From Parietaria judaica (lineage: Eukaryota; Streptophyta; Magnoliopsida; Rosales; Urticaceae): DNA of 64,000 bases. The notes beneath the pieces are model-generated. The model ran no database searches, had not been told where the DNA came from, and saw only the letters and a program-made list of their open reading frames with translations. Both the position numbers and the translations under genes were made by a program. Each line of letters begins with the position of its first letter. Position 1 is the stretch's first letter. The stretch covers positions 41,966,232 through 42,030,231 of the forward strand of contig OX940862.1 in assembly GCA_954871525.1 (NCBI GenBank). Reading direction: 5' to 3'. Below are positions 34,905 to 47,606 of this stretch, piece by piece.

Positions 34905-37084
34905 ATCCCCCACATAAATGAAACTGATCTCTCTTCCATTAGGTAACAAAACTTAAAAGGATAATTCTGCATAGGATAGGTAGGTATCCCCTTTGAACCT
35001 TCCCTCGTTAAATATGTTTTCTAAACTGGTGATCAGTAGACACGATGTCTTTGAACTGCTCAGCCGCCGTGTATAGTAAAACATATCTCACTCAGAATTT
35101 TCCTTAACCAGATTCCGTTCTCATTATTGTGATCGTTCATGGTCATGAACACCTTCTGGTTCTACGAGAGTTTACAGAATTGTGCCCTGCAACTCTATTT
35201 GAAGCGACCCCACTTCACTCTAACATAGGTCATTTCTTACTCGTTGAGCATCTTCTATGCTCTGCTTGGTTCTAATTTTTCCGAAGCGTAAAAATCATTA
35301 AAAGCTCTCAGCTTAACCTTAACATCATAATCATCACTGTTAATTAATCTTAGGAATGGACCAGGAGTAACCCCACAGTGATCCGTTAAAGTCTTATACA
35401 GCTAGGTTGTCCCTTTGAACCTAGATCTTGGGATCTCCAATCAACTAGGTGGGGTTTCCACTGTTAAAACTTCAATCTATAATGGGCTTCAGTCCCATTC
35501 CTTTTGATGACTTATCAACTAGCTCTCGGTTTAAGCCTTTGCTTAGTGGATCCGCAATATTATCATTTGACTTTACATAGTCAATTATGATAACTCCACT
35601 TGAGAGTAGTTGTCTAATGGTATTATGTCGACGACGAATATGTCTCGACTTACCCATTATACATACGACTTTTTGTTCTTCCTATTGCCGACTGAGTGTC
35701 GCAATGGATACATATCGGTGGCACAAGTTTTGGCCAAATTGGAATATCTTCCAAGAATTGTCTTAGCCATTCGGCCTCTTCGCCGCATTTGTCTAAGGCG
35801 AACTCAGATTCCATCGTGGATCTGGTTATTACCGTCTACTTGGACGAATTCCATGATACAGCTGCACCAGCTAGAGTAAACACTTATCCGCTAGTGTATT
35901 TAGAATCTTTTATATCATATATCCAACTAGCATCACTATAACCTTCGAAAATTGAAGAATCTCTGACATAGTATAGCCCATAATTTCTTGTAAATCTTAG
36001 ATATTTAAGTAATCTGGCTATCGCTTTCCAGTGATCAGATCCAGGGTTACTTGTATATCTACTAAGTTTACTACTGCATAAGCTATGTCTGGTCTAGTAC
36101 CAATCATGAGGTACATTAGACTTCCAATCACCCTAGAATATTCGAGTTGCTCAATGCCATCTCCTTTATTCTTTGCTAGGTGTATACTTGTATCAATTGG
36201 CGTTCTAACTTCTCCAGATTCGCTTAATTGAATTTTTCAAGTATTTTGTCCACATAATGAGACTAACTTAAGATAAGTCCATCAGATTTCCTAATGATTT
36301 TAATGCTTAAAATCACATCTGCATGGCCCATATCTTTCATGTCAAACTTTGAGTTCAATAGCCTCTTGGTATTTTTGATCATTTGATCATTACCCACAAT
36401 TAGAATATCATCAACGTATAAACACAGGATTACATATCCTTGACTTGTATCTTTAATATAGATACATTTGTCACATTCGTTAATTTTAAAACCATTTGAT
36501 AACATAACGTTATCAAATTTATCATGCCATTGCTTTGGCGCTTGTTTAAGTCCATACAAAGACTTAACCAATCTACACACTTTATTCCCTTGATTCGGGG
36601 CAGTAAAACCCTCAGGTTGTTCCATGTAGATTTATTTCTCTAAATCTCCATTTAGGAAAGCTGTTTTAACATCCATTTGATGTACTTCAAGATTTAGCAG
36701 AGCTGCGATCGCTAACACCATCCTTATTGATGTTATTTTCGATACAGGAAAATATGTATCGAAAAAGTCAAGTGCTTCTCGTTGTATATACCCTTTGATA
36801 ACAAGTCTTTCCTTATACTTGTCAATTGATCCATCAGCCTTCATTTTTCTTTTGAAGACCCACTTGGAGCCTAATGGTTTACTTCCAGGAGGAAGATCTA
36901 CCAACTCCCACGTGTGGTTTTGCATGATTGAATCGATCTCACTCTTTATGGCTTCTTTCCATAAAGGTCCCTCACTAGAACTTACAGCTTCGTTGTATGT
37001 TCGAGGTTCCCTTTCTAACATGTAAGTTAAAAAAACAGATCCAAATGACTTTTCTACCCTTGCTCGTTTACTACGTCTAGGCAT
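34905..37084 (-). pseudogene. Copia reverse transcriptase and RNase H remnants
   Basis: RT part 1 (37084-36632) has EAIKSEIDSIMQNHTWELVD, GSKPLGSKWVFKRKMKADGS and HQMDVKTAFLNGDL. Part 2 (36625-36263) has QPEGF, VCRLVKSLYGLKQAPKQWHD and the catalytic CLYVDDILIVGND. RNase H (35657-35472) ends with SRHIRRRHNTIR and VKSNDNIADPLSKGL. Intervening RNase H text is broken. The frame is interrupted just after NGDL, and the N-terminal end abuts an inserted 1.3-kb repeat at 37085. This is an inactive copy. Confidence 0.88.
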
Positions 37085-38388
37085 GGATTCGATTTTCGCG
37101 ATAATCGAGCGATTAATCGCTGAAAACCATTTCTCGGTAACGTATCTCCTCTAATCATTATCTTTTTATACTTATCGCGATTTTTTGATTCGAAAAGCAA
37201 ATCACTTATCTCTCAAACTTATCAAGTGTATTTTCTCGAAAAGCAAGCTACTTTTCAGTCAAAAACGATAAGTCAACCCTGGTATAAATTTTTCTTTTTT
37301 TTTTGCAGAAGCAGCAAAAGTTCCAACTTCTTTTAATTTCGAAATTTAAATGTATTTTTAGGGTTTTTTTTAGTAGATCTTAAGTGTTTTGATGTTTAAA
37401 TGTTGTATATGTATGAATCATGTCGATTTTTCACATTTTTATTATATATTTGTAGTATTTACTTAGAAAGCTATTAGGTTGAATGAAAGTTAAACTTTGA
37501 GTTTCTTATTAGTTTAATTGTACATTTTACGTTTTGAATCAAATGTTGTTGTTGAAATTGATTTTTTTTTTAAGTATATGATGGAATATAGATGAATCAA
37601 GCTGGTTTGTGTGATTTTTATTGAATTTTTGCAGATTTGGGTTAAAATTTAAGGGTTTATGCAAATTATTTCTAATTGCGACAAATTACCAATTTTCCTA
37701 AAAATAGTGAATTTGAGATATATTTTAATTTTTTTTTCTGTAATTTCATTTTGTAACATTGTATATAATTAGGAAACTGTTAGTTTGACATAATTATTTT
37801 TCTAATTGATGTCTTTCTGAATTATGACCTTATTGCGGCAAAAGTACATATTTTTGGAAATTTGTTAAGTTAAGCTAGTTAGTCTATTTTTTTATGTAAA
37901 ATCATTTTATAACATTGTATATAACTTATAAAATGTGAGGTTGACATAATTATTTTAAATTCGACGTTTTCCCGAATTGCAACCTTATTGCGGCAAAAGT
38001 ATTTTTTTTTAAATTGGTTAAATTGAGCTATTTGTTCATTTTTTTTATGTAACTTCATTTTGTAACATTGTATATAATTCTGATACTGTGATTTTGACAT
38101 AATTTGTTTTGTAATTTGACGTTTTTCAATTATTAAGGAAAATATACATTTAGTATTTTATGTTATAAAAATATTTTATGTATGAAAATATATATGAAAT
38201 TATTTTATAAGTTTTCCATCGATAAATCTATCGATAACCGATTAATCCATTGATAAGTTCGATAAGTTTTGGTAACGGCAAACGATAAATTTTATAGGTT
38301 TTCCATCGATAAATCCATCGGCAAACGATTACTCTGTCGATAACGACAAACGATTTATCGGCAAAAACGGCATTCAAATCCTTGGTTC
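37083..38388 (+). repeat. 1.3-kb dispersed repeat, copy 1 (inserted in pol)
   Basis: It runs CATGGATTCGATTTTCGCG to GGCATTCAAATCCTTGG and is the inverted counterpart of 40192-41482, over 90 percent similar by eye. It separates integrase (ending ELDADEIEP) from RT (starting PRRSKRARVEKSFG) in one pol frame, so it is an insertion. The interior has three diverged units of about 150 bp (about 37738-38130) sharing TTGTAACATTGTATATAA and TATTGCGGCAAAAGTA. The right part is dense in ATCGATAAATC words. No clear target duplication and no coding frame are seen. Confidence 0.75.
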
Positions 38389-39862
38389 TATCTCATCCGC
38401 ATCTAGTTCTTGACTAGTTTCGGAAGTCGTTTCATCAAGGTTTTTAGATGAACTTGAACCATCATTTCTCGACTTACAAGGAAATACATCTTCGAAGAAC
38501 GATGCATTTCTTGATTCCATAATCGTGTTCTTGTGCATCTCACGGTTATCTGATTTATACACCAAGAACCGACACGCACTACTATTGTCTGCATAACCTA
38601 TAAAGATGCAATCCACAGCCCTTGGACCTATTTTCATTTTTTCTGGTGCGGGAGCCATTACTTTGGCTAAGCACCCCCCACATTTTGAGATATTTATAGG
38701 AATGTCTTCTTCCTTTCCATAACTCATAAGGAGTTTTATCTTCCTTCTTTTTAGGAATTTTATTCGGAAGATAATTGGCTGATAACACAACTTCTCCCTA
38801 CATGTTCTGCGGCAACCCAGAACTTAACAGCATCGCATTCATCATCTCTTTAAGAGTGCGATTTTTCTGTTCAGCCACTCCATTTGACTGAGGCGAGTAA
38901 GGTGGCGTTTTCTCGTGAATGATACCATTTTTAGTACAAAACTCCTCAAACGGTGCAACATATTCACCACCACGATCACTTACGACCATCTTAATTTTCT
39001 TATTAAGTTGGTTTTCAACTTCTTGCTTATAGATATAAATTTCTCTATAGCTTCATCTTTTCTTTTAGCAAATATACATAACAATACTTAGTACAATCAT
39101 CAATGAAAGTAATAAAGTACTTGTTTCCACCTCTCGTTTCAACAAACTTGAGATCACAAATGTCTGTATGAATTAACCCAAGGGGTTCCGTACTTCTTTC
39201 GACATTTTTAAATGATGTGCGCGTTAATTTCGCCTCTACGCAAGTCTCGCACTTGTGCTTATCGTTAATATCAAACTTTGGAATATGTTCCATATTAATT
39301 AGTCTTCGCAAAGAACCATAATTAAGATGTCTTAGTCTACCATGCTATAAGTTCGAAGACTCGAGCATATACGTGGAAACTTTTGTTTATTATTAATAAC
39401 GGGATTAGGCTTCGTAATGACCGTGTTCATTTTCCATATCCCATCCTTTACATATCCCTTTCCAACTAGGATTCCAGATTTTGATAAAATTATCTCGTTA
39501 GATTCAAATACCATTTTAAATCCATGCTTGCTGAGAAGCGAGCTCGAGATCAAATTCTTCTGAAAATCAGGAACAAACAAAACGTTATTAAGCTTCAGCT
39601 CTTTTCCTGATGTCATTTTCAGAAACACCGTTCCTTGGCCCTTCACCACGAAAGTTGCCGAATTGCCCATATAGAGCTTATCTCTAGTTTCGTCCAGCGC
39701 AAGATCCACGAACAAAGTTTTGCTGACGCAAACGTGTCGTGTGGCTCTACTATCGAGCCACCACTCACTTGGGTTGGAATTACCCTTTTTAAATTCAGAA
39801 ACCACATATGTTTCCATTAAAATTGAGACAACTAGTTCAATTTCAACTCGTACCTCGATCAA
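38374..39862 (-). pseudogene. Copia protease and integrase remnants
   Basis: Protease and pre-integrase (39862-39332) show WWLDSRATRHVC, where the usual active-site DSGAT has become DSRAT, then LYMGNSATFVVKGQGTV and LNNVLFVPDFQKNLISSSLL. The integrase zinc-finger and core start (39311-39045) shows HKCETCVEAKLTRTSF and LIHTDICD...YFITFIDDCTKYCYVY. The core end (38989-38798) shows VSDRGGEY, the TPPYSPQSNGVAEQKNRTL block and the catalytic Glu region. The tail (38790-38374) shows KTPYELW, DCIFIGYADNSSACRFLVY. Several frame breaks separate these parts. Confidence 0.88.
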
Positions 39863-40191
39863 TTATCGAGTGTACAATCAAACCAAAAATTTTCTCACGG
39901 AGCAGAGCCAATATATAGATCCTACCCACGCAAATTAATCCAAAGCTGATTATACACAATTAAAAAACCAAACTCAAATTTTCTTTTCTTAAAAACAAAA
40001 CTTCAACGACTGTTATCTAGGTAAGCAACTTTCCTTACTAAATATATAAACTATTGATCCACAAATACACCTTTGACAAATCTGATTGATAACAAATATA
40101 TTAAAAAAATATATGTATAAAGCAGGTCACGATCTATATCTATAGAAATAAAGGATATGCAATATAGACAAAGAAACACTAGTATAATCAA
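39863..40191 (-). other. Remnant upstream of protease
   Basis: Gag would be expected here but no gag motif or zinc knuckle is visible. The stretch is AT-rich and degenerate. Confidence 0.4.
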
Positions 40192-41482
40192 GAATTTGAA
40201 TGTCGTTTTTGCCGATAAATCGTTTGCTGTTATCGACGGAGTAATCGTTTGCCGATAGATTTATCGATGAAAAACTTATAAAATTTATCGTTTGCCGTTA
40301 CCGAAATTTATCGAACTTATCGATGGATTAATCTCTTATCGATAGATTTATCGATGGAAAACTTATAAAATACATTCATATAAATTTTCATACATATAAT
40401 ATTTTCCATAACATAAAATACTAAATTTATATTTTCCTTAATAATTGAAAAACTTCAAATTACAAAACAAATTATGTCAGAATCACAGTATCAGAATTAT
40501 ATACAATGTTACAAAATGAAGTTACATGAAAAAAACGAAGAAATAGCTCAATTTAACCAATTTCAAAAAAAAATATTTACTTTTCCCGCAATAAGGTTGC
40601 GATTCGGGAAAACGTTGAATTAGAAGTAATTATGTCAACCTCACATTATATAAGTTATATACAATGTTATAAAATTATTTTATATAAAAAAAAAAAACTA
40701 GCATAATTTAACTAATTTCTAAAAATATGTACTTTTGCCGCAATAAGGTCATAATTCAGAAAGACATCAATTACACAAATAATTATGTCAAACTAACAGT
40801 TTCCTAATTATATAAAATGTTACAAAATAAAATTACAGGAAAAAAAATTAAAATATATCTCAAATTCACTATTTTTAGGAAAATTGGTACTTTGTCGGAA
40901 TTAGAAATAATTTGCATAAACTCTTAAATTTAACCCAAATCTGCAAAAATTCAATAAAAATCACACAAACCATCTTGATTCATCTATATTCCATCATATA
41001 CTTTAAAAAAAATCAATTTCAACAACAACATTTGATTCAAAACTTAAAATGTATAATAAAACTAATATGAAAATCAAAGTTTAACTTTCATTCAACCTAA
41101 TAGCTTTCTAAGTAACTACTACAAATATAGAATAAAAATGTGAAAATTTGACATGATTCATACATATACAACATTTAAACATTAAAACACTCAAGGTCTA
41201 CTAAAAAAAACCCTAAAAATACATTTAAACTTTGAAATTAAAAGAAGTTAGAACTTCTGCAGCAAAAAAAGAAAAATTTATACCAAGGTTGACTTATCGT
41301 TTTTTACTGAAAAGTAGCTTTCTTATCGAGAAAATACACTTGATAAGTTTGAGAGATAATTGACTTGCTTTTCGAATCGAAAAATCGCGATAAGTATAAA
41401 AAGATAACGATTAAAGGAGATAAGTTACCGAGAAGTGGTTTTCAGCGATATATCGCTCGATTATCGCGAAAATCAAAACCAT
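40192..41482 (-). repeat. 1.3-kb dispersed repeat, copy 2 (inverted)
   Basis: It reads CAAGAATTTGAATG to AATCAAAACCATG on the plus strand and is the reverse complement of copy 1. Flanks TAGTATAAT (40183-40191 region) and TAGTATGAT (about 41488-41496) suggest a 9-bp duplication with one mismatch, but copy 1 lacks such a duplication. It occupies the place of gag. Confidence 0.7.
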
Positions 41483-41761
41483 GACTATAGTATGATAGCA
41501 GTACACAGATTTCAAGGCTGAATAAATTATAAATTAAATTTGAGACCCTAAATCTTTCCAAAAATCAGATAGGCTTAAATTGAAACAACTGTCAAAAGGC
41601 TTTCTACGTGTGATTAATATGCGCCTAAGGAAAAAAAATAAAGTGTACCGTAATAAGTTTGCAGTTTTCTCAATGCTTCGTCTTCGTCGTTCCTCTTTGT
41701 TCTTTTGTTCTTCTCTCTGTTATTCTTTTCCAGAAAATAAAACCCGAATCTACTTCAAGAT

Positions 41762-42315
41762 TGTTAGATATGGAGTTTATTTTAAAAAAAGAAATACAGA
41801 GAAGATAAATGAAAGAGATACGACTCCGAGCTAAACTCCGACTCCAGCGCCGAAGGCTTCAATATCAGAGACTCCAAGATCCACGAATCTACAAAAGGAG
41901 AGATTAGAGAAACGAAGCCAAGGCGCGTTCGACACTTCCCTTGAAGCAGATTCGGTCCCTCCCGGTGATGGAAAGCAACGGGACCGTCTTCTTCCCAGGG
42001 TACAGAGGCTATATCGTCGGATTCAAAACACCTCAAAGCCGGCGACAAACTCGATCTGTAAGCTTTGAGACCCAATTAAGATCGAAAACTAAAGATGTGT
42101 AATTTGCTCTGAGAAATGTTTCTTGTTCTTGTTCTGAGTGCTAAGCCTAGACTCTATTTATAACTTATCTCCTAAGAACTCAGATTGAATACTCATCAAT
42201 GTAAAAACGTTTTTTCTCATCTTTTGTTTTTCAGATCTGACGTTTATATCTGTTAAACGTCTTTAACACTAATAAACGCCCTTAAATTTAATTTATTAGA
42301 GAATATTCCCTTACA
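41762..42315 (-). repeat. 5' LTR of the 34-42 kb copia element
   Basis: It is the partner of 34352-34904. There are a few substitutions between the two LTRs, so the insertion is not very recent. Confidence 0.88.
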
Positions 42316-43368
42316 TCATAAAACATGTGCCTCATTTCGCTGTGCTATTCGTTAAACACCTCATATGTAAGATTCTTGACATAACACTAAAAGTATGTTG
42401 TTGTGGTCCTTTATAATTTGAATCTGAAGAACATAGTTGGCTTCTCCAAAATCCTTCGTTCCAAATCGGTTATGACTTACTAAAACCATCCCAAGTCAAA
42501 GAGGATCATAGTAGGAAAACGGGGCACAAGTGATACCTCATAATTGACTGGTACATGTTCTTGAGAACAGGAAGAGTCCTTTGTATCTCGGAGATATTTT
42601 CAAACATGCAAGCACTGGTTACAAAAACTAGTATTGTTGTATTACTCAAACTCTGAGAGATTCACATCGGATTACGTTATGCTAATAAGGGGACACTAAA
42701 ATCTCTAGAGTACGATGAAAATATTTTTCAATGTTTGAGAACAACCATGAGTCCAATACTAGCTAGTGATATGTTTTGATTTCAGTCAAACACTTCCTAT
42801 AACGAGGAATTCATAAAGTCTGATTTTGGATATATCACGAACTTTATAGAATGTAATGGAATATAAAAAAAAATACCATCTCCCTTAAATTTTTTGGGCC
42901 ATTCACTCATGGCTTTCCGGAGGATAAGAAGTATACAAAATTTGTGGCCACGGACAATTAAAAAATAATTCTATCTTGATAGTTCAATACTCTTATCCCA
43001 AACAGGAAACAAGAATATGGCATAACAGATATGCCAAATCATGATTTGTGTCCTCTTTCGAGTAGCAAAGATGTTGAAGGAATAAGTCATCATGAAAGTT
43101 AATTATGAGCGAAACCAAATGGTTAAATTAACTTTACACTAAGGATTGAAAGTTTTACTAGATTGAGGGAATCGAGCTAGAGGAAATGGAGAATGATAAC
43201 GAATTTGCAACGAGAACGAGCTTCAACTGCAACGACGAAGCAAAGGCAGCCTTGATCGGGGTAATGAATGAGAGGAGATATCAAATCCCGACATTACCAG
43301 ATATTTTTTCGGTGCTTGAGTGTACATGGGAGATATCCAATCCCGGTACATTCGTGCAAGTGGGAGAT
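42316..43368 (+). other. 3' internal fragment of another LTR element
   Basis: It ends in a polypurine tract (GCAAGTGGGAGAT, 43356-43368) directly before an LTR, so it is probably the 3' part of an internal region cut by the neighbouring copia element. The frame 43186-43440 (starting MENDNEFATRTSFNC) runs into the LTR, has no recognised domain and is probably not a gene. Confidence 0.5.
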
Positions 43369-43998
43369 TGTAGGAAATGCATGAATCGGGATTTAGGCCC
43401 ATTGGGCTTTACGGGTCCAACCCGACTACATTTAGAGTGACTGGCCATGCGGGCCTGCGAATTAGATATGAATGGTTTAATTTATTATCGGAATTAATTG
43501 CAATTGATAATGACTTAATGGGTTCACTCTATTCTTAATGGGCCAAAGCCCATTAGGTCATTTACCATGTGGTCTATAAATACCACACTTAAACTCATAA
43601 TTAGATATCCGCTCTAGAAAACCATAGAGCTAATCTTGAATTCCTCTCTAGCCCCAAGGACGAATTCAATTAACCCCCGATGCTTCGTTTCGTTCATCGT
43701 CCAATCGCAGTACAAGGCCTAGCAGTTTGAATCCCCGATTTCTAGTCAATTGACGTTCCCGCAACGACATGGTGGACGAAATAGAGGTTTTGCACTTGTT
43801 GAACTAAGATCCACGTCACGAGCCACATGATTTGGGAAGAAAATCTCCCAAACCAATACAGTTGACAAAAGTACCCAAAGTTCGATATTGTGTCTAAAAT
43901 CATCTCTTAATTTTTGAAATTAATCTTAGGTCATGGTTTTGATGAAATCCCGTGATTTTTTTCTCGGGGTTATGATAAAATCATTGAAATCCCTAACA
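43369..43998 (+). repeat. Plus-oriented 630-bp LTR
   Basis: It begins TGTAGGAAATGCATG after the polypurine tract and ends ATCCCTAACA. It contains a TATA box (GTCTATAAATACC, about 43571-43583). The matching 5' LTR is not in the window. Confidence 0.7.
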
Positions 43999-44059
43999 CA
44001 GAGACCATACCATAGTTCAACTTTTCATGCTATGTACTAGCGAAGGGGATGAACTCAAG

Positions 44060-44432
44060 TGATCGACAATCGGATAATCACGATTACAAGATATGATAAA
44101 TTATTAGCAATTTAATTTTCATAATTCATGATTAATAATCTAGTTTGTAAGAAATAAATAAAGCAGTAAATAAAGGCTCAAGGTGTAGAATGAGCCTCCT
44201 ATTTATAGGCTCAAGGTACAACCGATATGAAAAATTCCCACCCCTAAATTTGGTATTCTATGTATGTTAAATATAATTAATTCTCTCAAATCAATGGTCT
44301 TGATTGAATATAAAAATATCCAATGGTTTAAATTAATTAGGGATCTAATCATATAAGGAAATCATATAAGGAAGTCTTTGATCAATCAATTAATCAATCA
44401 CATCCTTATATATACAATTTCAAAATCTCCTT

Positions 44433-44468
<36 letters not shown>

Positions 44469-46395
44469 TGAAATCAATAACCTAGATCCAATGGTTGGAA
44501 ATAAGTCCATAACCTATCTAATGGACCAGTCAAGATAAAGTCAATTGTCCAAGCTTGATTACCAAGTTATAGAATTCGATTCCAATCTCCATAAGTTTGA
44601 ATTATATATGCCATATATACATGTTAATTAATTTGTAATCCAACGGTAAAGATCGAATCTCAAACCGATCCAACGAATACAATTAATTAGCCAAATTAGA
44701 AAAAACCTTAAGTTTGGTCTCCAAGCTTTATATTTCGAATTTGGTCTTAGGTTAAAATCAATTATCTCAATCCAACGGTTGATATTAAATATTATCTGAT
44801 CTAATGGATCAAATTGATTTTAAGAATTTTCATTAATACGTAAGTATAGGTGTTTATGCCGCAATTTTGACATGACCAAGTCAAGCAAAAATCATGTGAA
44901 TATATTCACATAGTATTGAAACAATATCTATTACCACATTTTAAATATATACCAAATATATTTATTTAACTATAATATAAATCTATTAATTATTAATTAA
45001 TTATTGATAAGAATGTTAAATATTAAATCCAAATAACTAAATTATATTATTAGTCGCTGATCTCAATATCACACATTAAATTTCCTAGTGCAATATCATC
45101 ATTTAAAATTGTGACATGTGATTTAATTTCATAGTTAACTGATACCAATTAGAAACTTAGAAATTATCTGAAGCACAAACCGTTCGTCGAAACGACTTGG
45201 TTCTGAAATCAAAGTTTCTTAGAATTAAATCTCATATAACCTCCCAGTTGATGAAATATCCAAATTCTACTTTATTTTATTAGATAAATTTTCAGTACCA
45301 AACTTTGATACTTTTGCCACGTCAAAAATAAAACTTCTTAAATCTAACACATACTTTAGTTTATGAATCTTGAAAAATAATAAAACATATCGAATGTATC
45401 ATCCTTTCCGGTGCTATCATAGGGACCATGGACACGCATCACTGAAGCTCCAACGATTTTCTAGTGGTTTGTCAAACCTCGGTGTTGTTCCACTATAAAC
45501 CCGAGACTGCACTCTCTAGTGATACAATATATATTATTCCTTTTTATAGCAAGTTGTCCATTGATACGATCAAATCCTGGCTATTGATCTTTCACTTGAT
45601 GATCCACACACGAGCAGACAGTTTTTATCGTTTTTCCTCTTGCTGTATTTCATCCTTAACACATTTAGTAATATAATGAGTCACCCACTTATGGTTTCGA
45701 TTCATAAGTTTCACACGGGCACCTCTCACTTCTCACCACTAACAATCAAGGGAATCATCTTGACTATGAAGAGAGCTATGTGATGTCCATGTCTATGACC
45801 AAGCTACCCTTATATGTTGACTATCATGTTCACAAAATAGCAGCGTTGAGAACGACAGTAAATGTGTTCTTGAACAGTTAAATCAAAGAACAATCAAGTC
45901 AAAAGTCTAGGCTCGAGGTCACTGATCGGGACTTAGATCGAATATTCATTTGATCATCTACTAGTGACTCAACTCCAAGTTATCAGTGATAGTTTTATAT
46001 GATAACTTCCGAAGTTTAAGTCAGGTCCATTCCAGTATGAAGCCGCTTCATACTTAATGCACTTCTAGTGAGTGTGACACATACACTTAATCCATAATAG
46101 GATTACTTCACTTACACGTTAAGGACTTTATCCGATTAAAGAGCTCACACTCAGTCAATCAAGTCACATACATTTTAAATTCATTTATTATGATTATTAA
46201 TTCTTCCTCACATTAAATCGGTTGTGATAATAATAACATAATTGCATCCTTTATGAATTAAGGAACAAACATTCTATTTTATTCTATGAGAAACTATAAT
46301 AAGATTAACATAATAAGTAACATATTTTATTCCATGACTTAGTCAAAATATTTTACAATAGGGAAAAACAGTTTGTGTAAGGAAACATGTCCAAC
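44060..46395 (-). repeat. Diverged solo copy of the long copia LTR
   Basis: It matches 3200-5795 in the same orientation throughout, including AGGCTCAAG...CAACCGAT near 44205, TCCAACGGTTGATATTAAAT near 44772, ATACTTTTGCCACG near 45307 and AACATGTCCAACA at 46383-46395. The left end is unclear. It has no internal region and contains a TA microsatellite (44434-44466). It is older than the copies at 3057-14202. Confidence 0.75.
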
Positions 46396-46791
46396 AAAGA
46401 ATAGTAATGCTCATTTAAGATCTTTCATCTATATGGGCCATGTGCAATTTGGTCATTTTCATGAGATTGTCACGTATATAAGTACCAGACTTTATTTCTA
46501 CTAGCGCGAATCGTGATTTTAAAAATAAAAAATAAATAAAAAATAATGTAAAAAATTACAATTCTCTTAATCCGCAACAAACTAATATGTTCACCGAGAA
46601 GGGAGAGGAGAGGTAATGCGACAAGACTTGAGTTTCGAAACCTTTGGGTTTCACAAGGCGAGTTGTCACCCACATAAGTCTTTAAGCGACATTTTGAGAA
46701 TATTTATTATAGAATAAAAAAAATTCGAATATAAAATTATGCATTGTCACATATTGTATTTTTATTTACTAATTATTTCGTAAAAGTAACC

Positions 46792-46986
46792 ATGTGTTTC
46801 TCCTCACAAAGCCTCCTTTTCTTCATTCTTTTCCCCATTGCTATAATGTCTTGCTTTCATGGTATCATAACAGTAAGCATTAACTCAATGGTGAAGACGG
46901 CCATGACAGGTACTTTGCAGGATGAAGATTCTCGTAGTTCTACCCAGAAATCCGATCCTATCACCTCCAACTTCCCCCTCCTTTGA
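46792..46986 (+). CDS. Possible small secreted peptide (hypothetical)
   Basis: ATG 46792 opens a 64-residue frame. Its start MCFSSQSLLFFILFPIAIMS resembles a signal peptide, and a polar Ser/Thr/Asp tail ends SDPITSNFPLL. An upstream in-frame ATG (46744) would add 16 hydrophobic residues. I recognise no peptide-hormone motif. A frame of this length is easy to get by chance, so confidence is low. Confidence 0.25.
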   Translation: MCFSSQSLLFFILFPIAIMSCFHGIITVSINSMVKTAMTGTLQDEDSRSSTQKSDPITSNFPLL

Positions 46987-47481
46987 AAAAATACTCAAAG
47001 CTTTATTTTCTTCTATTTAAAAACTCTTCAAACACTTTATTTTCTTATATTTTTCGACGTGGGGAAAAAAACATCATAAGAATTTCAGCCCCCCGTTCCG
47101 CTAAATGTGCCGGTAAGAGTGAAGTGCATCACTTTTAGCCGCACAATTGCAAAAAGTGTGGCTATACTTTCAGCCGCCCATTTTCAAAGTTAGTCCTGGA
47201 ATTTTATCATTTATTTATTCCCGGTCAAATTCTTTATTTTTCTATAAAAAATTTATGTGGTTTTTTTTTTTACAAAAAGAAAAAAAAAACACTTTTAGCC
47301 ACGCACTTCACAAAATGCGCGGGTAGAAATGAAGGGCATTATATAAGTGTAATTTTTTGTAAGTCGTGATTTTAATAGTAATTTGATCAAAATTAACAAA
47401 CTAGAGAGCGCATTTTTTGTTTACTTGGTTTATAACAAACTATATGTATATGTTAATAATTATAAATTTGAGTAACTGCCT

Positions 47482-47490
47482 AAACCCTAA
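47482..47490 (+). promoter_or_regulatory. Telo-box upstream of phytocyanin gene 1
   Basis: AAACCCTAA lies 18 bp before a TATA box. Telo-boxes are known in plant promoters of growth-related genes. The paralogue has AACCCTAA at the same relative place. Confidence 0.5.
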
Positions 47491-47507
47491 TACGACTTCC
47501 TAGGGCT

Positions 47508-47515
47508 TATAAATA
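47508..47515 (+). promoter_or_regulatory. TATA box of phytocyanin gene 1
   Basis: TATAAATA lies 99 bp upstream of the start codon. The paralogue has the same word 91 bp upstream of its ATG. Confidence 0.65.
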
Positions 47516-47606
47516 TAACTTGCTAATACATATTAGCTATCGTCGCAGCCCTTATTTTCCTTATTCTCTCATTTCTTGAAGACTCACATTTCTCTTTCGC
47601 TCATCA

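Larger units (their letters stand above)
34352..42315 (-). mobile_element. Minus-strand copia element with two LTRs, gag lost
   Basis: LTRs of 553-554 bp at 34352-34904 and 41762-42315 both read TGTTAGATATGG...CCTTACA on the plus strand. Flanks GCATA (34347-34351) and TCATA (42316-42320) match at 4 of 5 bases, consistent with an aged duplication. The polypurine tract is on the minus strand beside 34904 (GTGGGGGAT). The site where the primer would bind, left of 41762, does not resemble the initiator-Met type. Pol pieces lie at 39862-35472. Gag is absent, and two inverted 1.3-kb repeats are present inside. Confidence 0.88.
46396..47606. other. Upstream region of phytocyanin gene 1
   Basis: AT-rich sequence with one small frame at 46792-46986. 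Degenerate CACTTTTAGCCGC words recur at 47129-47142, 47168-47182 and 47290-47305. They may be a decayed transposon. Confidence 0.45.

Noticed and set aside
43186..43440. 84-residue frame crossing an LTR start
   Set aside because: It runs through a polypurine tract into an LTR and has no known domain, so it is retroelement sequence rather than a host gene.
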